DNA of 64,000 bases from Liriodendron chinense (GCA_003013855.2 PVNU02001548.1:2418001-2482000), one strand, 5' to 3'. Counted from the first letter of the stretch, positions 46,796-58,043 are shown. Numbers and translations are program-made. The notes: generated by a model not told the origin, from the letters alone.

Positions 46796-47573
46796 CATAA
46801 TATTTAAATTAAGTCTTATATCTTGCAATTTCACAATGTACAAGGTAATTAACGGTTACAAATTTTTTTTTTTCCTGGCCATTCCTATATTTTGATACAT
46901 TACGACTCAAATGAGGTTGGAAATGGCCTGATTTTTATTCCAGAAGATCCGGAGAGTTTAGCTCGCTGATCACCTAATGGAAAGCTCAGATCTCACACAC
47001 GTATCACATTGTGACACATCCGCCGGTGTGCGGTTGTGTGTGACTACCACAGGCATGTGGAATTAGCAAACCTCAATTAATTTATATATATACCCAATAG
47101 GTAGTAGTGTAGTAAATTTAAAATAAGTAATAGGGATTAATTAGTAATTTCTTAAACTACATAAATATATAAAAGAGTTCAAGTCTACAATGTTGCGGGA
47201 CAAGCTTCTCCTGCAGCACTTCCCATGTGGGCCACATGGTTTGTACTGTCCACACCAATCAACACATCGATTGATGTGTGCAGCGTATATGTCATCCAAC
47301 CTCTCCAATAAGCTGTTGTCCCAACATGAAAATGGAATGCCCCATCTTGATCAGATGTTGTTTTCAAAAAAAATATTTTAATCCAAGATATTATAGTTCC
47401 ATGATATTTTTATGTTTTGGAAGAAAAATAATAAGTTTGTTAATCTTTGCCATAAAAATATATATAATATATATATAGTGGTGTGTGGTGGAATGTTATG
47501 ATCGATCTCAAGAATGTAATAACCTAACTATACACACGTTCCATCAATTCTAGGGCTCCTTTTGGCCAAGGTC
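46796..47573. other. Non-coding stretch
   Basis: No gene. Short AT repeats only. Confidence 0.4.
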
Positions 47574-48065
47574 TATGGGGCTCATCATAATATGGGTTTT
47601 ACCTCACACCAAGCTTAAGTGGACCACATCATAAGAAATAGTGGAGATTGAATGCCCACTGTGGAAAGCTTCTTGCAGGCTGATATTTGTGTTTCCCAAC
47701 TTCCAGGTCTGCCTAACCTTATGAGTTATGACTGGTTTTATTTTTTTGGTACAAGCACACTCATGCACTCACACCACAGTGGAATTTCTCTACAATGGGT
47801 ACTTGCACCCATGACCTCATTTTGAAAGTTTGGTGAGTCTTCCACCATGGCATGAGTAAGCACCCCCTTATGACTAAGCTGGATTGTAAATGGCAAATAA
47901 ACATCATGGTGGGCCTAAGAAAGGCTTTGGTAATCCTCATAATCAATATCTCCACCATCTTGCCGTGTTGTCTACTTGAGTTTTAAATCTATCTCAGTTC
48001 TATGCCTTAAAATGACCTTGTAAAATGCATAGACAACATGGGTATAGAACACATGAATGCATGGC
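47574..48065. mobile_element. Inverted-repeat element split by a SINE
   Basis: The left half runs to about 47733 and the right half resumes at 47876 with GTAAATGGCAAATAAACATC. The interruption is the SINE at 47734-47867. Confidence 0.7.
47734..47867 (-). mobile_element. SINE inserted into the inverted-repeat element
   Basis: Direct repeats TTATGACT at 47726-47733 and 47868-47875. On the minus strand it reads an A-box-like CATGCCATGGTGGAAGACTC and a B-box-like GGGTGCAAGTACCC, same family as 15498. It is younger than its host element. Confidence 0.8.
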
Positions 48066-48252
48066 GGAGAGTTAGACAGAGCTAGTGCCATTTTCTGCTC
48101 CTGCAAGCAATTGGCATCCTCCTCAGGTGCCCCCAAGTGGAAAATGGATGCTGGCTGATAGACGCAACAGGATTTGACAGGACCACGTTCTGCTTCTAGA
48201 GATGGGACCATTGATGGGACCATTGAACCTCCAAACTTTCGAGAGTGGATCA

Positions 48253-48426
48253 GGTGAGAACCCAGCCTCACCCAAGACCGTGCGGCCCTCGCCGTGGGAA
48301 TACCATGGGGCCCACCTTGATGTATTATCGGAAAAATAAAATGGATCCAATTATCCGGTGAACAATACCACAGGAAGGAAACAGTGTTGATTGACCCTTA
48401 ATGGGCCACAAAAATTTTAGATCAAG

Positions 48427-48498
<72 letters not shown>

Positions 48499-48788
48499 TC
48501 TCCATCCAAGCTTCTATAACCTTATCAATAGATTGGATGGTAAATAAATACTGCCTAAACAATAAGGTGAGCCCTAAAAGGTTTTTTTAGGATAAGACGG
48601 TTAATGACCACTGTTTCTTATGGTAAGGTCCACCTGATAATTGGATCTGCTTCATTTTTTTGGAATAATGCCTCAAAATGAACCGGAAAAATGGATGGAC
48701 AACGTGGTTACGTAAGTACATCAAGGTGGGCTTCATGTTAACCCTGCAGTAAGGGCTGTACCGTCTTGGGTGAGGCCGCCGTCTCACC
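48253..48788. mobile_element. Complete inverted-repeat element with an AT microsatellite inside
   Basis: The ends GGTGAGAACCCAGCCTCACC and, on the reverse strand, GGTGAGACGGCGGCCTCACC both continue CAAGAC(C/G)GT. (TA)33 lies at 48429-48495 inside it. Confidence 0.8.
48429..48495. repeat. (TA)33 microsatellite
   Basis: Uninterrupted dinucleotide run inside an inverted-repeat element. Confidence 0.95.
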
Positions 48789-48790
48789 CA

Positions 48791-49328
48791 GCGGAATAGC
48801 TGTTACCGTGGGAGCAGTTTAGTGGGTGTTACCTTAACCGTGTGGGGCCATCTTGATATATATTTTTACATATCCACGCTGTCCATCAGTTTTTCCATCT
48901 TATTTTAGGATGTGATATCAAACCCTAAGAGGATCCAAATATCAGGTGGATCATACCACTAGAAACAGTGATAAATGACCATTAAAAGCCTTCTGTGGGC
49001 CAAAAATAATTTGGATCATGATAATCTTTATTTTTACCTTCATCCAGATCTTATTGACATTATGAACAGGTTGGATTGAAAATAAACATTACTAAAGTCT
49101 TAGAATCGGCTCTTTGAAATTTTTAATGGTGGGGAACTCAATCACCACAGTTTCCAGTTTTATGGTTCACCTGAGATTTGGATCTGAATAATTTTTAGAA
49201 CCCCATCCTAAAATAGACGCTGTAGAAACAGATGGACGGTGTGGATATACAAAATGGAACCCATGTGGGCCACACGGCAGGGGTATATAACACCCACTAA
49301 GTTGTTCCCCGGGTAACAGCTAATTCGC
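48791..49328. mobile_element. Complete inverted-repeat element, GTTACC-end subfamily
   Basis: The ends GCGGAATAGCTGTTACC and, on the reverse strand, GCGAATTAGCTGTTACC are near-perfect mirrors, with AGTGGGTGTTA further in on both sides. It lies two bases from the preceding element. Confidence 0.8.
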
Positions 49329-50350
49329 TCCTTAGGATGGCTCCATCTGTGCTATGTGACTCAATCAAATCCTGCTACATCGGTCCAAGTAATCCATACC
49401 TGCTGGCTCAATAAATTGCTTGCTTTTTTTTTTATCGTTATTAAAAAAAAAAGAAGATCCTCTAAAATCAGAACCGTTGGATTCACGTCAGTGTTTTTGT
49501 TGTGGACCATCCAACAGGTTGGGGTACCAGGGGACAATCTGAATAGATTAGCACAAACACATACATTGAATTAGAAGCACCTGATATGCTTGGATGGTAA
49601 GGATGGATAGGTCACATGATAATCACGTGCAGTCGTAAGATAACGTGATAAGTGGACCACGATGCACCATATATACCGCCCACACGTCACATGCCTGTAA
49701 TTAAGATGCCCCTTCCATGCAAAACGTGGAGCTAGCCGTCCTACTTATAGGGTGAGCTAGAACATTTAAATCAATGGATGCCCAATGATCTGACCAAGTT
49801 ACTGATGTGGCCCACTTGATAAGTAGATCAACCTGATTTTTATTTTACCAGAAAACTTCATGATGGATCCCACCTTTTGGGTGGCTTAGATCAACCTGAT
49901 TTTTTTTACTAGAAAAATAATGGAGAAATATTCCCATATTGGATAAACACTTGTAGATGGATTTTCTCATGCATGCTTTCTTTCCCACTATATCACTTTT
50001 CTGGAAAATCTGAGCCATGAAAATTAGGTGGGCCAATACATAAAGATCACATGAGGCAAAATACTGATCCAGACCATCGGTTGTATATCGATTTCAACGG
50101 TGTAGCCTCCCTGATAAGTGGAACGTCCTATATTTCTCCCCAGGTGATCTTCATCGTTTATTCATATTTTTGCACGGCTAGGATGCTCTACAAAGTTGTC
50201 GGCGGGAAAGAAATGCGTTGGATGTGAAAGTTCAAGTAGAGAATTGTATGTGGACATTTCTGCAAATGGTGTTTAGTTGCGGTAGTTGAACGGGTTTTTC
50301 TTCCTTGCTTGCAAAGCAATAAAACCCAACATAAGGTACGGCTCCTGTTA
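49329..50350. other. Non-coding stretch with second-type repeat words
   Basis: GTGGGCC...GATAAGTAGATCAACCTGATTTTT occurs near 49.8 kb and again in part near 50.1 kb. No gene. Confidence 0.4.
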
Positions 50351-51254
50351 AGTAGCCGGTACAACAACAAGCTCTGTGGGGCCAGCATGTTGTGTGGGTG
50401 AGATCTACCCGTCCATCAGATTCATTTCTCGTTTTAAACTCTGGAGCGAAAAATCAGCCCTATCTACCATGTCACGCTGGCCACACCACAGAAAACAACG
50501 TGGAGGGAACACCAACCGTAGGTTTGTGTGTGGGCCCATCATGGTGTGTATTTTTCATCCAATACGTTCATCATGTGTGCCTTACTCAGGTGGCCCACCC
50601 TGCATGACTTAAGAAGTTTTCTATACGGTGAACATGAGAGGGAGCCCGATGGACGGAGTGGATTTAATATGCATAACAAGGTGGGCTACACAGAGCTGGG
50701 TGTTGTGGACGCAGATTAGCTACTGACAGGTTGGGTAGCTAACTCGCTACTGAAATGACGTCACCAACTTCTGGGGGCCACTGTGATGTATGTGTTGTAT
50801 TCACTCTGTGCATCCATTTGGAGAGATTTCAGGGCATGACGTAAAGAATTTGGACCAAAGAAAACAGAGAAACAGTGGGGAAACCTTAATAGGGCCCACC
50901 ATGATGTTTATTTGAGATCCAACCTATTCATAAGTTCACACAGGCATCAAAGAAGTGAAAAAACAAATATCAGCTTGATCGAAAACTTTTGTGGCCCCAA
51001 AAAGTTTTTAATGGTAGGAGAGCAATCCCCACTGTTTTCTTTAGTGAGGTCCATTTGAGCTTTGGATCTGCCTCATTCTTTAGATCATTTCCTAAAATGA
51101 TCTCTCCAAATGAATGGACGGTGTGGATACAACACAATTATTATAGTGGGGTTATAGAAATTGGTGACGTCACTTCAGTAGCAAGATAGCTAGCTAGTCC
51201 ACGTCCGGGTGTTGTAGACGCTGTGTGCAACAGGTGTTGTAGAGGATTCCGGTA
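50351..51254. mobile_element. Inverted-repeat element interrupted by another of the same family
   Basis: The left part from about 50358 starts GGTACAACAACAAGCTCTGTG and the right part runs to about 51254. The mirror word on the reverse strand of the right end is GTCTACAACACC, and it shares GGAATCCTC(T/A)ACAACA with 59.6 kb. The element at 50707-51206 sits inside. Confidence 0.7.
50707..51206. mobile_element. Nested 500-bp inverted-repeat element with perfect 9-bp target duplication
   Basis: GGGTGTTGT at 50698-50706 and 51207-51215. Ends GGACGCAGATTAGC and, on the reverse strand, GGACGTGGACTAGC, then GCTACTGAA(A/G)TGACGTCACCAA on both arms. Same subfamily as 28666-29213. Confidence 0.9.
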
Positions 51255-51735
51255 CCGACGCGATATTACTGCCTTAGATATGAAAAACATGAGACACGTG
51301 GTAGATGTCAGACATGAAGAAAAAAGTACCAAAAGTCCATGTTGGACGTAAGTGGGCCCTTCATCTGATAAGTGAGACAGTCTGAGTTGTGGGCCACGAC
51401 TTGCCGACACTGCACTCTACCTAATGAACGGCCTGGATCTTGTGAACGAGTACAATCAGCAGCCCCAATGTGTATGACTTTCCACCACTAACGATAGGGA
51501 GCCCTGGAAAGCGCATTCGCGCGAGTATACTTTTCTAGAAGTCGTTTCTCACATTCATGAGATGGAAGCCACTCGTTGATGGGGCTTCATTCTCAAGATG
51601 CCTGCCCACAAACCGTCTGCTCATCAGTTGGACCGTACATTTACAATAAAAAGGATGGAGAAAGAGATTGACCAAAAATCCACACTCAACATACATGTGG
51701 CCAACTAATTGACCGGACAGGCCTGACTTTAGGCC
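51255..51735. other. Non-coding stretch
   Basis: No gene or repeat end seen. Confidence 0.4.
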
Positions 51736-51745
51736 TGGACTGGAC

Positions 51746-52265
51746 GGATGCGGATTGGCTAGTGACCCTGCCACTAGCCAATGGCTAGTGGTCCGTTCTC
51801 TGTGGCCCATGATGTATATGTTTCATCCATGCCATACATCTAGTTTTCCGTATCATTTTATGGTATGAGCCCAAAACTGAGGTAGATGGAAGTCTCAAGT
51901 GGACCACATCACAGGAAACAGTGTTGATTGAACGCTCAGAATTAAAACCTTCTTGGGCCACAAAAAGTTTTAGATAAACCTATATTTGTTTTTGCTTTCC
52001 CTTCGTCCAGGTATGTATGACCTAATAAACAGGTTGGATGTCAAATAAATATTATAGTGGGCCGTGTGAGATTTTTAATAGTGTACAATCAATTGCTACT
52101 TTTTCCCTGTGGTGTGGTCGACCTGAGATTTGGATCTACCTCTTTTTTTTTTTATCAAGCCCTTACCTGATTTAAAAAAAAAAAAAAATAGACGGACGGT
52201 GTGGATAAAACACATACATCATGGTGGGGCCCAAAGAGCACAGCGTCACTAGCCAAACTGCGTCC
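51746..52265. mobile_element. Complete inverted-repeat element with 9-bp target duplication (8 of 9)
   Basis: GGACTGGAC at 51737-51745 and GGACTGGAT at 52266-52274. Ends GGATGCGGATTGGCTAGTGAC and, on the reverse strand, GGACGCAGTTTGGCTAGTGAC. Full family core and T- and A-runs inside. Confidence 0.85.
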
Positions 52266-52274
52266 GGACTGGAT

Positions 52275-52867
52275 CTTATTCACGATGGACCTGCCTGGAT
52301 CCTCCGTATGAGTGCCACGTGTGCACGTGTGAACCATGCAAAATTCAAGGGCGCGAGTGCACTTGCGCAGCGATTAGCCGAAGTGAGGTTAGCCCCACCA
52401 GCTGGCTTTAAACAAGCAATAGAAAGTCGGAAAATCTAATCTCTGATTGGAAGCTAACCCATATCCGTTAGGTTAGGGTTAATGAGGAATTTATACCATA
52501 CTCTGCCGGATTATAGTTTATCAAAAGCACGCACACGCTAGTCTACCCTCTCCATGCATTTATCTCGATCTGAACCTTCCAATCATGAAATTAATATTGA
52601 TTTGTTGATCCTCACCGTTAAATTAATTTACATTTTATGTGACTTTGGATATCTCATGAATTTCCATTTTAATGGACAAACGGACGGAGGATCGTTTGAA
52701 CATCTTTAGACTCCAGAGAACCGAAATCTGGGTGGTTTGGATTCATGTACATACAAGCCACTTGCATAGTACGTGCATGCGGCAGTATAAAATGTCATAC
52801 GCTGTCAGAATTTGGTGCGCCAGTCATTACACGAAAACCCATAACTCGGGCTCGGCTTGTTCCACAG
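52275..52867. other. Non-coding stretch
   Basis: No gene or repeat end seen. Confidence 0.4.
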
Positions 52868-53399
52868 GGCGCGGATTTCCTGCAAAAGCCTTGCGCAGGA
52901 AGTTACTGCGTTGAGAACCAAGGTGGGGCCAAATTGATGTTTGTTGATAAATCCACCCCGTCCATCCGTTTTGGGAGATCATTTTAGGACATGACAACAA
53001 CAATGAACCGGATCCAAGACTCAAGTGGGCCGAAAACGTGAGGATTGAACTTCCACAGTGGAAATATTTGTGGAGCCACAGGAGTTTCGAATCAGGATAA
53101 TATTTATGTTTCCAGTTCATCCCAGTAGTAGTGACGTTATTAACGGTATGGATGTTATATAAACATCACTGTGGACTCAGGGAGGTTTCAACGGTAGTAA
53201 TTTACCTACCCACCTTTTCCTTTAGTGAGGCCCACTTGAGTTTGAATCCGGTTCATTTTTGTTTTCATGTTCTAAAATGAGCTCCCAACACGGATGTACG
53301 GGGTGGATTTATCAAAAAAACATCACTGTGGGCCCACCTTGGTTCCAGCGCGCAGGAACTTACATAGCAAGGCTTTCGGAGGAAATCCGCCGACACGAG
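52868..53399. mobile_element. Complete inverted-repeat element with about 60-bp termini
   Basis: The left end GCGGATTTCCTGCAAAAGCC and the reverse complement of the right end GCGGATTTCCTCCGAAAGCC match, then continue AAGTT(A/C)CTGCG and AACCAAGGTGGG. The right end abuts the next element. Confidence 0.8.
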
Positions 53400-53807
53400 G
53401 GACGCGGATTGCATCCGACCACTGGTCGGACCTTTAAGCGTCCGACCATATCAGTGTTGGGGCCACCATGATGTATCCGTTGATCCACGCTGTCCATCTC
53501 TTTTAGAAGATCATGGTAGGTAATGTGCCGAAAAACGAAGAAGATTTAACGTTCAAGTGGGCCACACAAAATATTGAGCGGAACCTGGTGAAGTCATCAC
53601 AACCTGTAGTGATGATGTCACCAAGTTCCGCTCAATATTTTGAGTGGCCCACTTGAGTGTTGGATCTTCATCAATCTTATGGTCATACCTTACAATGATC
53701 TTAGAAAATAGATGTACGGTTTGTCATTTATAAACAGATACATCATGGTGGGCCCGTGTGGTTGGACACTTAAAGGTCCGACCACTGGTCGGACGCAATC
53801 CATGTCG
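53400..53807. mobile_element. Full-length fold-back element, about 400 bp
   Basis: Both arms are mirrored from end to end. Outer words (GGATTGCATCCGACCACTGG; mirror GGATTGCGTCCGACCAGTGG) and central words (AAATATTGAGCGGAACCTGG against its complement) leave a loop of only a few tens of bases. A transcript would form one long hairpin. Confidence 0.85.
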
Positions 53808-54325
53808 CTTCGGTGGATCCGGGACATGGGGCCAACCATGATGTCATGTATTGTATATCTATGCCATCCATTCGTTTTGCCATCTCATTTTAGGGCATGA
53901 GCCCAAAAATGAAACAGACCTAAATCTTAAGTGGACCACACCACAAGAAATAGTGGTGAATGAATGTACACCTTGAAAAACTTCTTAGGATCCACCATAA
54001 AGTTTTTTTGCCAATCCAACCGGTTGATAATGTCATAGAGACCTGGATGAAGTGAAAACACAAATATCAACTTGATCTAAAAGACTTGGATGAAAGGAAA
54101 ACACAAATATCAACTTGATCTAAAACTTTTGTAGCTTTAAAGAAGTTTTTAACGGTGGTTGTTCAATCATCACTGTTTCCTGTGGTATGGTCCACCTAAG
54201 ATTTGGATTTGCTTCATTTTTAGCTGGAAAAACAATGGATGAATGGCATGTGTATAAAACACATACTTCATTGTGGGCCCATGGTCTGAGCTAGGTAGTT
54301 GCCTGGATCCACCGAAGTCATGTCC
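53800..54325. mobile_element. Complete inverted-repeat element, CTTCGGTGGATCC subfamily
   Basis: CGCTTCGGTGGATCC at the left and GGATCCACCGAAGTC at the right. Inside, a 43-bp segment starting GAC(C/T)TGGATGAA is tandemly repeated (54040 and 54083). Confidence 0.8.
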
Positions 54326-54434
54326 CTTTAATTAAATTTAGAAAAATAATATATGGTTGTCCAATTATTTAAAAAAAAAAAAAAAAAAAAAAGGTAGATT
54401 AGCAACAATAGTAGCAGTAATATATAGAGTGGAC

Positions 54435-54927
54435 TTGGGCTGTAAATGGGTCAGCAGACCTGATGGGGTACCTGGACCAACCCATTTAGACCCAACCCAT
54501 TTGTTAAATGGTACGGGTCTGGGTCTAAGAACAGACACAGTTGCTAAACGGGTCTGGATCTGATTTCCTTTATATTAGGCCCGACCTAATCCGACCCGAC
54601 CCAAACCCATTTAGTAAGTGGGCGGGTTTGGTCTATGTTTCAAAGGACCCGTCCAGACCCGATTTTAAGCCTTGTAAAATGCTTGCATACTTGATCCAGA
54701 CCCAAACCCATTAGACCCGACCCATTTATAAATGGGTCTGGGTGGATCTTCTTCTACCAGACCTGGACCCATTTATAAATGGGTCTGATGGGTTGACTCA
54801 AACCTAACCCGGACCTGCCCATTTAGTAAAAGGGTTTGGGTCTAAAATTTGGACCCAGACCCATTTAGTAAACGGGCGGGTCTGGTTTTGGCTAAACCTG
54901 CCCCGAACCCGAGCATTTACAGCCCTA
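54435..54927. mobile_element. hAT-like non-autonomous element, 493 bp
   Basis: The 8-bp target duplication GAGTGGAC (54427-54434 and 54928-54935) is perfect. The ends TTGGGCTGTAAATG and, on the reverse strand, TAGGGCTGTAAATG fit hAT termini. The interior is made of alternating ACCCATTTA, GGTCTGGGTC and their complements. If TA is counted in the duplication it is 10 bp (TAGAGTGGAC), which would instead suggest Mutator. Confidence 0.8.
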
Positions 54928-54935
54928 GAGTGGAC

Positions 54936-55084
54936 GCTAAGTGCACCCTGTTATTATTGAATGGCTGAAATTTGTTTCTAGAAAGAGAAGGTCAGCACTT
55001 ATATTAAAATCTCCATTGAATTTTTAATAGATATCTTTGATGTGAACAATGCATATGGCATACGTGGATTAAATCTAAACCATC
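54936..55084. other. Short non-coding gap
   Basis: Nothing recognised. Confidence 0.4.
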
Positions 55085-55200
55085 CATCTTCAGGTCCCAC
55101 ACACTCCACACCCACACACACCACTATGGGTACTTGAACCCATGAACTCTGTGTTGAAACTCCTACTAGTCTACCACTGCAACTGACACTATTGAAAATA
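55085..55200 (-). mobile_element. Antisense SINE
   Basis: On the minus strand CAGTGGTAGACTAGTAGGAG, TTTCAACACAGAG and GGGTTCAAGTACCC match the family at 15498. The B box is well kept. Confidence 0.7.
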
Positions 55201-56085
55201 ATGAGAAAAATATTCACATTCAACGATAAAATCTCAAATAATTGGATGACTGGTATCAATTTAATAATCTATGATTTTTAAGCCATAGGAACGTAACTGG
55301 CAAAAGAGTAAATGCATTTGAATTAAGAACTATTGTAGTTTTGTGTTGAATCTCAATTCTTTTACCTTCTCTGGTTATGAATGTTGTGAGGATGAAGGTT
55401 GAGTGAACTGTAAAAACTTGGCCTATTTTTATATAAAACTTGGCCTATTTTTATATAGGATCAATCCACGGTATAAATAGGCCCACTTTTGGCTTATCCA
55501 AGTCAATTCAGTTAAGTTAATTTCTAGTTAACCTGTCGAATTTTCTAATAATACCACTATTATAATTTCTTAAGTTTGATGTGGAGGTTTGCTAATTATG
55601 CACTTGTGTGGAGCTCTATTATCCATAGGTGGGACTATCAAAGCGTAATGGGACGTGCAGGTACAAATTGACCTGATCCGATATTCATGGGTCCGGGTCT
55701 AATTCCTCGGACCTCTTTAGAAATCAGTTGGATTCAGATCTGCCATCTTAGACCTGGTTTAAAACCGGTTCTAGTCAGATTTGGGTTAGGTCTAACATCT
55801 TGGACCTAATTAAAGTTGGTCAGGTTGAGTCTAGTTAATTTTAATTATAATTGTATATATTTAATATTATTAATTACTCTAGCAACATAATAGGATTTGA
55901 TGAGCCATGCACATGTAAGAGAGCTCACTTGCACCATGTTTGCGCTCCAATCAATTTATTTAAATGGGCGACTAGTCCATGTAAATGCTCTTATTTAATG
56001 TGTGAGACTTAAAACCTAACTCAAAATTAACTAAGATTCAAAGACCTAATGGGTAAACTTGACCATTTTATGTCTAGATTGTTGG
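55201..56085. other. Non-coding stretch
   Basis: A 26-bp phrase ending ACTTGGCCTATTTTTATAT is tandemly doubled near 55415-55458. From 55.65 to 55.84 kb GGGTCCGGGTCTAATTCC-type words echo the hAT-like element at 54.4 kb. No gene. Confidence 0.45.
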
Positions 56086-56089
56086 GAGA

Positions 56090-56710
56090 AACCCGCATAA
56101 ATGAGAATTAAACAAGGCAATTACAATGGCAACAATCAAATCAACACACGAGGGACCATCCAAATCTCACGTAGAAAAACCCTTTCGAAGAAAAAAAAAA
56201 AAAAAAACACCAAAACACAAAGTAAATCACTATAAAATCAAAGTTACAAGAGATGAAGAACAACTTATCCAGATTTAAGCCTCACAAGAGAAAACCTAAT
56301 CTAACTTAAATTTTTTCTCTCACTTTAGAACTCTCTCAACCTTATGAACATATCTAGGACTCATTTTATTATCCTAATATTGCATTACATTCATTTAAAT
56401 AGCATAAAATCAAAATTAGAAAGAAATTTGCACAAAACTGTGCAAACCGACCTAAACTACAGTGCACCAGTTGTCAGTTGACCAACCTGACCATTCAGAT
56501 GACCGAACTCAGCCAAATCTGTTCAGAGAGTTACTGTTTCATTCAGAGTAGTTTCAGACGACCGAGCCAAGTTTGTCAAGACAATCCACCCCCAAATCTC
56601 ATATATGCAATATCCCGAAAGACAACCCCAACACAAATCCTTAAAATAACTAGACCTAGACCTGAAATCAGATTAGCCTATGTCTAAGAACTTCAAGACC
56701 CAACTGAACC
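56090..56710 (-). repeat. Antisense copia-type LTR fragment
   Basis: CACGTAGAAAAACCC, then a stretch with ACACAAAGTAAATCAC and GACCGAACTCAGCC, follow the same reverse-strand order as 44740-45486. Ends not definable. Confidence 0.45.
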
Positions 56711-57300
56711 TGACCCGTCTATCTACAATGCTTTCCATCAGCTACAAAAGAAACAGATAGCCCAAACATTTTTTTTTAGCCATCATCTTATCTGTGCACT
56801 GGGCCCAACATGGTGAGTGAAATAGCATAGGCCAAAAGAAAAATCTAATCATTGTATACCACCTGATAGAAAGTTCCGATGTTAACACATGTTCCACATT
56901 TTTCCGAGAGAGAGGCTGTCTATTGCTTTGCTTGCAATGATTCGATTGTTTATCTCGCACTCCATCATCTACCTTTTGTTTATTTCTGTATATAGGCTTC
57001 CCTCCGTCGCGACTCAAGAACAACTATATGTGTCGTACCCATTGAGGTCCACGTGCTGAGATGGTCAGCTTATTTAAACCGTTCATCTTATCTTTAATTA
57101 TGCAAAGTAGAAATTATACAATAATCAAGCTTCAGTTGTGATCCTGACCTTTGATTTCTTAAGTTTAACAAAAATCTTAAATTTAATGTTCTAAATTCAT
57201 CTAAAGATATTGGTTGTCAGAATCATCCGTTCATCACAGTTTTCCTACATAGGCCTGTATAGAATAGAATAGAAAAAATGGACGGTTCTGATAATCAGAA
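56711..57300. other. Upstream region of the KNOX gene
   Basis: No gene. The AGAATAGAATAG repeat near 57260 is short. Confidence 0.4.
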
Positions 57301-57384
57301 GATTTCAGCATGTGGGGCCCAATTGGGAGACACATGCTAAACACTTGAGTCGCGACAGAGGCAAGGAGAATTCTATTTCCTTCG

Positions 57385-57392
57385 TATATAAA
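57385..57392 (+). promoter_or_regulatory. TATA box of the KNOX gene
   Basis: TATATAAA about 300 bp before the ATG, directly followed by a CT-rich stretch (pyrimidine patch) typical of plant transcription starts. Confidence 0.6.
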
Positions 57393-57405
57393 ATCCAAGA
57401 GCAAG

Positions 57406-57408
<3 letters not shown>

Positions 57409-57451
<43 letters not shown>
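57409..57451 (+). repeat. (CT)n tract in the probable 5' leader
   Basis: 43 bp of CT repeat just downstream of the TATA box. GA/CT repeats are recognised by plant BBR/BPC factors, which are known to regulate KNOX genes; that role here is inference. Confidence 0.9.
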
Positions 57452-57455
<4 letters not shown>

Positions 57456-57470
57456 GAACTTTCCACCTTC

Positions 57471-57533
57471 ATGAGAAACCACCAATCAAACCCCACCAAA
57501 CGAAAATCCCATATCTGCATCAGATCCCAATAG
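57471..57533 (+). CDS. Upstream ORF 1 in the KNOX leader
   Basis: ATG to TAG, 20 residues, rich in Asn, Arg and Ser. It could lower translation of the main frame. Confidence 0.35.
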   Translation: MRNHQSNPTKRKSHICIRSQ

Positions 57534-57633
57534 AAACCTCTCTGGAATATTGATTAAATAGCATTTTGTGACATCCAAACACTACCATACAACCAAATAG
57601 AGCGGCAGTCTTCATTTCTCTTCCTCTTTCTCT

Positions 57634-57669
57634 ATGATCTCTATCTATCTACCATCAAAGCATAGATAG
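57634..57669 (+). CDS. Upstream ORF 2 in the KNOX leader
   Basis: Eleven codons ending 14 bases before the main ATG. It would limit initiation there unless bypassed. Confidence 0.35.
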   Translation: MISIYLPSKHR

Positions 57670-57683
57670 CAAAAGAAGTAAAA

Positions 57684-58005
57684 ATGCAACAAGACCAAAG
57701 CCTTGGTATGGGTATGGAGATCGTCAGTGGGCCCATGTTGAGGCCAATCCAGGAGATCTCAGCCGAGCATGAACGGCTGATAAAGTCCCAGATCGTTGGC
57801 CACCCTCTCTACGAGCAACTACTAGCGGCCCACGTTGGGTGTCTACGTGTCGCGACGCCGATCGACCATCTCCCTCTGATCGACGCACAGCTAGGGCAGT
57901 CCCACCACCTTCTACGCTGCTATCAATCTTACCACCAACACCGAGTCACCTCTCCCGAAGAGAAACAAGATCTTGATGAATTCCTGGTAAGAAAATCATA
58001 ACCAC

Positions 58006-58043
<38 letters not shown>

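Noticed and set aside
57312..57533. Plus-strand frame with Leu-Ser repeats just upstream of the KNOX gene
   Set aside because: It begins before the TATA box and is held open by the CT tract. Only its last ATG (57471) is kept, as a possible uORF.
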